Assembly (NCBI GenBank): GCA_942493315.1
Contig: OW818690.1
Location: 1,612,001-1,676,000, forward strand
Direction of reading: 5' to 3'
DNA: 64,000 nucleotides
DNA from: UBA5429 sp942493315
Lineage (GTDB): Bacteria > Bacteroidota > Bacteroidia > Bacteroidales > WCHB1-69
Shown here piece by piece: positions 58,203 through 64,000 of this stretch. How positions within the stretch are numbered: position 1 is the stretch's first letter; the number at the start of each line of letters is the position of its first letter. The notes under the pieces were generated by a model. That model searched no databases. It was given only the letters and a program-made list of their open reading frames with translations, and was not told the DNA's origin. The position numbers were made by a program, and so were the translations under genes.

Positions 58203-59492
58203 TTATTTAATATTAATGATAAAATAGTTTTTCTTGCCCTTTTGAACCAAGATATATTTGTTGTTAATTAAAGAGGTTGTCGAAATCTGATAGTTTTCGT
58301 CAATTTTTTCTTTATTGATAGATAATGCATTCTCTTTTAAGGTGCGACGAATCTCCCCTTTTGAAGGAAATACGGCTGCTTTGTCCGTTAAAAAATCTAC
58401 AATAGAGATTGGGCTCATGATGTCATCTTTTTTAACATCAAATTGAGGAACTCCTTCAAAAACAGAGTAAAAAGTGGCTTCATCCAATGAAGATAAAGTC
58501 TCAGAAGTGCCTTTGCCAAAAAGAATCTCAGAAGCGTTCAAGGCTTGATTGTAATCATCCAAAGAATGTACCCTAATGGTCAATTCTTTAGCTAGAGCTT
58601 TTTGTAATATCCTCAAGTGAGGTGCTTCATCGTGTTCTTTTTCCAATGTTTCGATCTCCTCTTTATTTAAGAGGGTAAAGATACGAATATATTTCTTACT
58701 ATCAACATCAGAACAATTGAGCCAAAATTGGTAAAAAGCGTAAGGGGATGTTTTTTCAGGATCTAACCAGATGTTCCCTTTTTCAGTTTTTCCGAACTTT
58801 CCACCATCTGCTTTAGTAATTAACGGACAAGTTAATGCAAACGCTTCACCACTTGCTTTTCTTCGAATCAATTCAGTTCCGGTGGTAATATTCCCCCATT
58901 GATCGGAACCCCCCATTTGCAATTTACAATGATGGTGTTGATACAAATAGAGAAAATCGTATCCTTGTACTAATTGATAAGTGAATTCTGTAAATGACAT
59001 TCCTTCCCCTTCACCGGACAATCTCTTTTTTACAGAATCCTTAGCCATCATATAGTTTACCGTAATGTGTTTTCCAATATCTCTGATGAAATCTAAAAAC
59101 GAAAATTGATTCATCCAATCGTAGTTGTTAACCAATAACGCGCTGTTAGGTGCTTGGTCTTCAAAATTAAGAAATTTGGATAGTTGTTGTTGGATACAAT
59201 GTTGATTATGTCTTAAAGTTTCAAGATCTAAGAGATTTCTTTCCTGTGATTTTCCGGAAGGATCCCCAATCATACCGGTAGCACCTCCTAATAAAGCGAT
59301 CGGTTTATGTCCACATCTTTGAAAATGATATAACATCATTACACTAACCAAATGGCCAATATGTAAGGAATCTGCTGTTGGATCGATTCCAACATAAGCA
59401 GCAGTGATCTCTTTAGCCAATTGTTCTTCAGTTCCGGGCATTACATCGTGGAGCATGCCACGCCATTTCAGTTCTTCAACAAAATTCATCAT
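58203..59492 (-). CDS. tyrS: Tyrosine--tRNA ligase
   Basis: A class I synthetase of 429 residues, normal length. HIGH motif in TADSLHIGHLV (about 42), GDPSGKSQERNLLDL, MGGSDQWGNITTGTEL in the tyrosine-binding site, and KFGKTEKGN as the KMSKS-type loop. The C-terminal S4 domain (SIVDFLTDKAAVFPSKGEIR) is present. A second ATG one codon later could also be the start. Overlapping spacing with the NfeD gene (6 bases) suggests that floA, nfeD and tyrS are read together. Confidence 0.97.
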   Translation of the reverse strand: MMNFVEELKWRGMLHDVMPGTEEQLAKEITAAYVGIDPTADSLHIGHLVSVMMLYHFQRCGHKPIALLGGATGMIGDPSGKSQERNLLDLETLRHNQHCIQQQLSKFLNFEDQAPNSALLVNNYDWMNQFSFLDFIRDIGKHITVNYMMAKDSVKKRLSGEGEGMSFTEFTYQLVQGYDFLYLYQHHHCKLQMGGSDQWGNITTGTELIRRKASGEAFALTCPLITKADGGKFGKTEKGNIWLDPEKTSPYAFYQFWLNCSDVDSKKYIRIFTLLNKEEIETLEKEHDEAPHLRILQKALAKELTIRVHSLDDYNQALNASEILFGKGTSETLSSLDEATFYSVFEGVPQFDVKKDDIMSPISIVDFLTDKAAVFPSKGEIRRTLKENALSINKEKIDENYQISTTSLINNKYILVQKGKKNYFIINIK

Positions 59493-59493
59493 A

Positions 59494-60990
59494 TTATTTA
59501 GGTTGTAATTTACTTTTCGCTTCTTTGATTTTTTCGTATTGATCTAAGAATGAAGGAATTCCTACCATCTCAATACGTCTGTTTAAAATAATCTCTTTTG
59601 TAGTGTTGTCAATAATAAACATGGTAGGATTTCCAATAATATTATAGGTTTCAATATAATCAATATTAGCAGTATTTCCTCCAACATTTACCCAAGGATA
59701 TTTTTTCTCTCTCACATATCTTTTCCATCTTTCCAAATCGGTATCACTTCCAACAGCATATACATCAAAATTTCTTTTTCCAATAACTTCTAATGAGTCA
59801 TATACATGCTTCATCTTTTCAGATTCCTCCTGACAAGTGTGACAAGTTGGATCATAAAACCACATCACTACATAAGGTTTTTTTAAATTATAAGAACTGT
59901 GCCATTGTGTAAAATCAGTAGTTAAGTTAGTATCTGGCATGATCAATTCTACAGCTTTTTTGCCAATCAAAAGAGGTTCTAAACTTTTTACCCTTCTTTC
60001 ATATTTTCCAATCATATCTTCGTTTAACCATTTACACTTTCCTTTCAATTGGTTTTCCTTAGCAATATGAACAAAAACGGCATCATGTCCAATAATTTTA
60101 CTCGATTCAAACTGATAAGATAACCATTCTACAAAAAACATGTACATCATACTATCCGGTTCTGTTTTAGCTAATACCATGTCAACATATTTATTAATAG
60201 TATCGGGTTCATACATCCACAAAATTTTTGTAAAATAATCTTTCATTTTGGGTTCCAACGATGGCAAAAATAAAAATCTTCTGTCGGTTAGATCAAAATT
60301 ATCCCAATAATGGGTTCTGTAATAAATGGACTGAAATGTTGAATCTATAGCGCCATTAGGTAATACAGGAGGATCAGGAACATTGATGAATTGATATGAT
60401 TTTTGTAATTTTGAAAATAAATAGGTAGGATTTTCAGTAATCATATTTTTAATAAAATCTTCCATCTCTTTATTAACGTCTTGCATCTTTTGGGTATAAA
60501 ACTCTAAACTGTCTTTATTCCCTTTTTCAAATTCTTTCAGTTTTTCCTGATACAATTTTACATCTTTTTGTGCTTTTACTGTTCTTCTTTGAAATTTCAA
60601 CATTTCTGCATTTTGTGGAGAATTTTCTACTCTAAAATTTCTCACATCTCCAATAGTATCAATAAAATAAGTAAAATGTTGTTCTCCGTCAATAATGAAA
60701 TTAACATAAGGTTTTTTATTTTCTGAAACTACAGTGTATAAACCCTCTTCATATTTTTGATCTCCACTGAAAATATAGGCACCTCTTCCATCATTTCTGG
60801 CTGAATCCTTTAATAAAAGTTTTTCCCTGTAATGGATGGCTAAATACACAATTTTATCTTGTGCATATTCAATTTTAAAAACCAGTTTATGTCCGGTTCT
60901 TGGATTGATGGTTTTGATTTTTTGAGCATAAAGTACTGAGGAGATTCCCATCAATAACATCATAAATAGTAGTGCACTTTTTTTCATCAC
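59494..60990 (-). CDS. Secreted DUF5106 / thioredoxin-fold protein with CxxC
   Basis: A 498-residue exported protein (signal MMKKSALLFMMLLMGISSVL, then YAQ). An N-terminal DUF4369-like beta domain (about 30-120), a helical DUF5106 region (about 150-340), and a C-terminal thioredoxin-like domain (about 350-490) with WFYDPTCHTCQEESEKMK, whose CHTC is a redox-type CxxC, and NIDYIETYNIIGNPTMFIID with the cis-Pro. A probable periplasmic thiol-disulfide enzyme or reductase. It is a paralogue of the gene just upstream. Confidence 0.87.
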   Translation of the reverse strand: MMKKSALLFMMLLMGISSVLYAQKIKTINPRTGHKLVFKIEYAQDKIVYLAIHYREKLLLKDSARNDGRGAYIFSGDQKYEEGLYTVVSENKKPYVNFIIDGEQHFTYFIDTIGDVRNFRVENSPQNAEMLKFQRRTVKAQKDVKLYQEKLKEFEKGNKDSLEFYTQKMQDVNKEMEDFIKNMITENPTYLFSKLQKSYQFINVPDPPVLPNGAIDSTFQSIYYRTHYWDNFDLTDRRFLFLPSLEPKMKDYFTKILWMYEPDTINKYVDMVLAKTEPDSMMYMFFVEWLSYQFESSKIIGHDAVFVHIAKENQLKGKCKWLNEDMIGKYERRVKSLEPLLIGKKAVELIMPDTNLTTDFTQWHSSYNLKKPYVVMWFYDPTCHTCQEESEKMKHVYDSLEVIGKRNFDVYAVGSDTDLERWKRYVREKKYPWVNVGGNTANIDYIETYNIIGNPTMFIIDNTTKEIILNRRIEMVGIPSFLDQYEKIKEAKSKLQPK

Positions 60991-61000
60991 TCGTTATATT

Positions 61001-62365
61001 TTAATTAATTTGTTCAAAAATGGATTTTAAATTTTTTATAGGAAACTGTCTTGCGATAATTTTATTGTTTTCATCAATTAAAAAAATACCCGGAGTTACC
61101 ATTAAATCAAAAAAATCGATTAAATCGTAATTGGGTTCTCCCATAGCATAACTTAAATTGATCCAAAACAATTGATTCTCTTCTATAAAACTTTTCCAAC
61201 GATCATAATCTTCAGTGATCGAGATTGCAATCACTTCAAAGTTGTATTGCAGATGATTTTGTTTGTAAAATTCAAAAAGATGAGGTGTTTCTTCCACACA
61301 ATGATCACAATCCGGATCCCATAACCAAAGGATTTTATATTTGGTTTTTACTGAATCAATGTTAACTTTATTCTTTTGAATGTCATAAGCTTCAATGGTT
61401 TTGACATAATGTCCGGGAAAAGTTCTCCTTTTTCTCGCTTGCATGTTTTCATAAATCCTTTGATCTGAGTCATTGAAAATATTCCACTGATCCATTTCAG
61501 GTTTATAATAATGATCATAAAGATACACAAATAGGGTGTCAAACCCGGGTTTGTTATATAAGTAATTTTGCATTATTTTTTTAAGATAATAAAACTGTAC
61601 TTCCAGATCTATTGGACGATTATTTGTGTCAATTGTTCCTTTTAAAAAATGATTTAATAAAATAAAGCAAGTATTCCGATCTTCAATATAAGTTTCAAAT
61701 AAAGAACTAAAATAATATGATACGTTAATTTTTAAAGGAGTTCTTAAAAGTCTTTTGTCTTTAAAATTAATGGGATCAAAATAATGAAACATCACCAATT
61801 GTTCCAATTGATCAATTCCGAAATAGTCATTAGGAGTTTCGTTGGATATGTTTTTTAAAAAATCCTGAAAATCAACTTCTTGAAGAGCTTTAGCGTAATT
61901 TGACAAGAATGAATTGGGAGATGTTTCAATAAAAGGAATGATATTCAAATGATTGATGATCGCTTTCTGATATTCAAAAAACAATACATTTTCATCACTT
62001 TTTTCAATTTTATATTGCTCATAAGGTTTTTTTTCATTCGTAATAATCGAAAACCGGGTAGTTTGATCAATCATGATATCAAACAATTTTTGTTCAGGAG
62101 ATGTTTGAACAGAATAGATCCCTTTTTCAATTTTTGTTGATTTACTTTTAAATTCAAATTTCCCTTTAGCAGAAAAAGCACTATCAAATAAATACGATTC
62201 ACCACCATAATAGCCATATAAATAAATAGTTTTGGATTGCGAATCTAATAATTGAATTTTTATTTTATATCCATTTTTATTGATTGCACTTGCAGAAAGA
62301 GTTCCAAAAATCAAATAAAAAAATAACACCGGAAGTAATAGAGCGTTTTTTTTGTTCATAAACAT
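61001..62365 (-). CDS. Secreted DUF5106 / thioredoxin-fold protein, paralogue
   Basis: A 454-residue protein with the same plan as its downstream neighbour: signal (LLLPVLFFYLIFGTLSASA), beta domain, helical DUF5106 region, then a thioredoxin-fold domain with LWLWDPDCDHCVEETPHL-type sequence (CDHC active site), AISITEDYDRWKSFIEENQL and LMVTPGIFLIDENNKII with cis-Pro. Divergent from the neighbour in the first half. The ATG at 62365 overlaps the stop of the upstream T9SS cargo gene (TAATG); another ATG two codons later is also possible. Confidence 0.86.
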   Translation of the reverse strand: MFMNKKNALLLPVLFFYLIFGTLSASAINKNGYKIKIQLLDSQSKTIYLYGYYGGESYLFDSAFSAKGKFEFKSKSTKIEKGIYSVQTSPEQKLFDIMIDQTTRFSIITNEKKPYEQYKIEKSDENVLFFEYQKAIINHLNIIPFIETSPNSFLSNYAKALQEVDFQDFLKNISNETPNDYFGIDQLEQLVMFHYFDPINFKDKRLLRTPLKINVSYYFSSLFETYIEDRNTCFILLNHFLKGTIDTNNRPIDLEVQFYYLKKIMQNYLYNKPGFDTLFVYLYDHYYKPEMDQWNIFNDSDQRIYENMQARKRRTFPGHYVKTIEAYDIQKNKVNIDSVKTKYKILWLWDPDCDHCVEETPHLFEFYKQNHLQYNFEVIAISITEDYDRWKSFIEENQLFWINLSYAMGEPNYDLIDFFDLMVTPGIFLIDENNKIIARQFPIKNLKSIFEQIN

Positions 62366-64000
62366 TATTGTTTTATAACTTTACCGGAATATCTGAATTG
62401 ATTTTTTTCAAAAAGTTTAATGATATACACCCCATTTGAACAATTATTTATATCCATTTCAAATTTAGGGCTTGAAATGGTTTCGGTTTTAATCATTTTT
62501 CCTGTTAAATCATACAATTCATAATGAGTTAATAAGATATCACTGCTATTTTCAATGACAACAATTCCCGGAGTTGGATTGGGCGAAATGGTGATTTTAT
62601 CTGATATATCAAACTCATCAACAGCTACTGATGATAAAATATTCAAAGTCCCCGGATTGGAAACGCCACACTCATTCACTCCATAAACACTTAAAATACC
62701 ACTGCCGGTATTGTTTACAGTTAAATTAACGGAATTGGAAGTGGAATTGCTTAAGGTCCACGTAGGATTATTTATAGACCATTCATAAGAGTCAGCATAT
62801 TGTACATTAGAAATGATATAGGAGTACATTCCGGTTGTGTTGATCACTGATGGTCCTGAAATAGCTTCAGAGATGACCGGTTTTGGATTTACAGTTAAAG
62901 TTAATTTGATAATACTGTCACAACCCTGAGTGGTTTGAAAATTATTATAAAATTCAAATTCACCTGCAGTGTTTTGAACCGGAATCGTGAAACCTTGTCC
63001 ATTATAGGATTGTCCTTGACAAATCTGCGCTACTTTATCCACTTGATAAACAGGAAATACTTGAACTAAAATAGTTTTTGAAGCAGTACAACCTGCAGAA
63101 TTGGTTACAGTAACACTATAATTGGAATTAACTGTAGGAGAGACTGAAAGTACAGGATTTGATTCTGTTGTGTTCCATAAATAAGTAACACCGCCGGTTG
63201 CCGTCAATTGTGTTGATTGACCATTACAAATGGTGGTATCTCCCGTGATTTGAATATTGGGAATATCTAGTATAGTTACAGTTGTGGAAGTTGTTGCAGT
63301 ACATCCATCACTGTTTGTTACAGTTACAAAATAGGTTCCACCCAATCCGGTGTTGATCGTTACATTATTTGCTCCTGTACTCCAATGGTAATCGATTCCT
63401 CCACCTGCAGTGAGTGAAGTAATTACACCCTGACAAATACTAACTGGTTCTGTAATGGTTGGAGTTGGTAATGGTAGTGTGGATACATAAGTATATGTGG
63501 AAGTAGAACATCCATTTGAAGTAACTGTAACACTATATAATCCCGGAGAGGAAACAATTTTTTCGTTTCCGGTTTCATTGGTATTCCACAAATAACTATC
63601 TCCACCGGCAACTGATAATGTTAAGGACCCTCCTTCGCAAAACTGAGTTCCACCAAAAAGTTGAGGAGTTGGCAGTGCAACAACTGTAATAGGTTTATTG
63701 ACAACCACATGACATCCATAATTATTCGTTACTGTACAGGAATAAGAGGTTGAAGTGGTTGGATTGATAGATATGATAGGTGTTGTTGCATTATTACTCC
63801 ATAAATAGGAGATTCCACCGGTTGCTTCTAAATTTGTTGAGGCTCCTTCACAAAGGGATGAAACGCCTGTGATTTCAGAAGTTGGAGTTGGATTCACCAA
63901 CAAAGGAACAGAAGATGTTGCTGTACACCCCATTGAATTGGTTACAGTAACTGTGTATGTTCCTGTAACTGTGGCATTAATAGTGGCACTATTTATTCCG
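62365..64000 (-). CDS. Multi-domain Ig-like/PKD-type T9SS cargo, 3' part (5' end outside window)
   Basis: The open frame continues past base 64000 on the - strand, so the start is outside the window; more than 540 residues are visible. It contains five or six repeats of about 80 residues with the pattern CEGxxTxLxAxGGxxYLWNT...YxVTVTNxxGCTAT, an Ig-like fold of the kind used in large surface adhesins of this phylum. After a final domain with YADSYEWSINNPTWTLSNST, a type A sorting domain (ITISPNPTPGIVVIENSSD ... NGVYIIKLFEKNQ) ends the protein. Exported by T9SS to the cell surface; probably adhesive. Confidence 0.9.
   Translation of the reverse strand, partial: GINSATINATVTGTYTVTVTNSMGCTATSSVPLLVNPTPTSEITGVSSLCEGASTNLEATGGISYLWSNNATTPIISINPTTSTSYSCTVTNNYGCHVVVNKPITVVALPTPQLFGGTQFCEGGSLTLSVAGGDSYLWNTNETGNEKIVSSPGLYSVTVTSNGCSTSTYTYVSTLPLPTPTITEPVSICQGVITSLTAGGGIDYHWSTGANNVTINTGLGGTYFVTVTNSDGCTATTSTTVTILDIPNIQITGDTTICNGQSTQLTATGGVTYLWNTTESNPVLSVSPTVNSNYSVTVTNSAGCTASKTILVQVFPVYQVDKVAQICQGQSYNGQGFTIPVQNTAGEFEFYNNFQTTQGCDSIIKLTLTVNPKPVISEAISGPSVINTTGMYSYIISNVQYADSYEWSINNPTWTLSNSTSNSVNLTVNNTGSGILSVYGVNECGVSNPGTLNILSSVAVDEFDISDKITISPNPTPGIVVIENSSDILLTHYELYDLTGKMIKTETISSPKFEMDINNCSNGVYIIKLFEKNQFRYSGKVIKQ

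Overview
The window looks like a chromosomal piece of a low-GC member of the Bacteroidota, probably an uncultured lineage near the Bacteroidales or Flavobacteriales; I cannot place it more precisely. The signs are type IX secretion C-terminal sorting domains (11.9, 38.2 and 62.4 kb), a PorE-like OmpA/beta-propeller protein, families largely confined to this phylum (DUF3127, DUF2851, DUF4476, DUF5106), -7 promoter elements of the TAnnTTTG type in front of many genes, and no obvious purine-rich ribosome binding sites.

Left core region (1-18.2 kb): 3' end of glnS, a DUF4476 secreted protein, carbamate kinase, an M13 metallopeptidase lipoprotein, a DUF2156 protein, a double transglutaminase-fold lipoprotein, a sulfatase-modifying-factor-like lipoprotein, an RCC1-repeat T9SS cargo, a CDF zinc/cation exporter, an MlaD/MCE protein, a DUF3127 protein, an SH3-NlpC/P60 peptidase with a one-base frameshift, a GNAT acetyltransferase and mltG.

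Accessory island (about 18.2-43.4 kb): every gene reads on the + strand. Genes are short and unrelated, and many are truncated or frameshifted. They are separated by AT-rich spacers holding heptanucleotide tandem repeats, imperfect palindromes, dispersed repeats and repeated promoter-leader pieces. Contents include two ABC-2 exporter modules, a YhcG/DUF1016 PDDEXK nuclease, a DUF5131 protein, a Sel1-repeat lipoprotein, an AbiV abortive-infection protein, a DUF4041/T5orf172 protein, a GIY-YIG-like protein, an orphan receiver-domain protein with a membrane partner, a 21-bp minisatellite and a decayed AbiE toxin-antitoxin pair. The standout is a tight four-gene operon at 29.6-31.7 kb: two 67-residue peptides that are close copies of each other, an MvdC/MvdD-like ATP-grasp ligase and a membrane protein. 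I read it as a graspetide-type RiPP locus of a kind I do not recognise.

Right core region (43.4-64 kb): mostly - strand housekeeping genes in close order: PorE-like OmpA protein, a divergent chorismate synthase, a beta-CASP metallo-hydrolase and a nucleotide-sugar dehydrogenase; then radA and a radical SAM/SPASM gene on +; then DUF2851, tcdA-like, miaA, a pRiA4b ORF-3-like gene, YebC, a SagB-type nitroreductase, floA with an NfeD partner, tyrS, two DUF5106/thioredoxin-fold proteins, and the 3' end of a large multi-domain T9SS cargo that runs out of the window.
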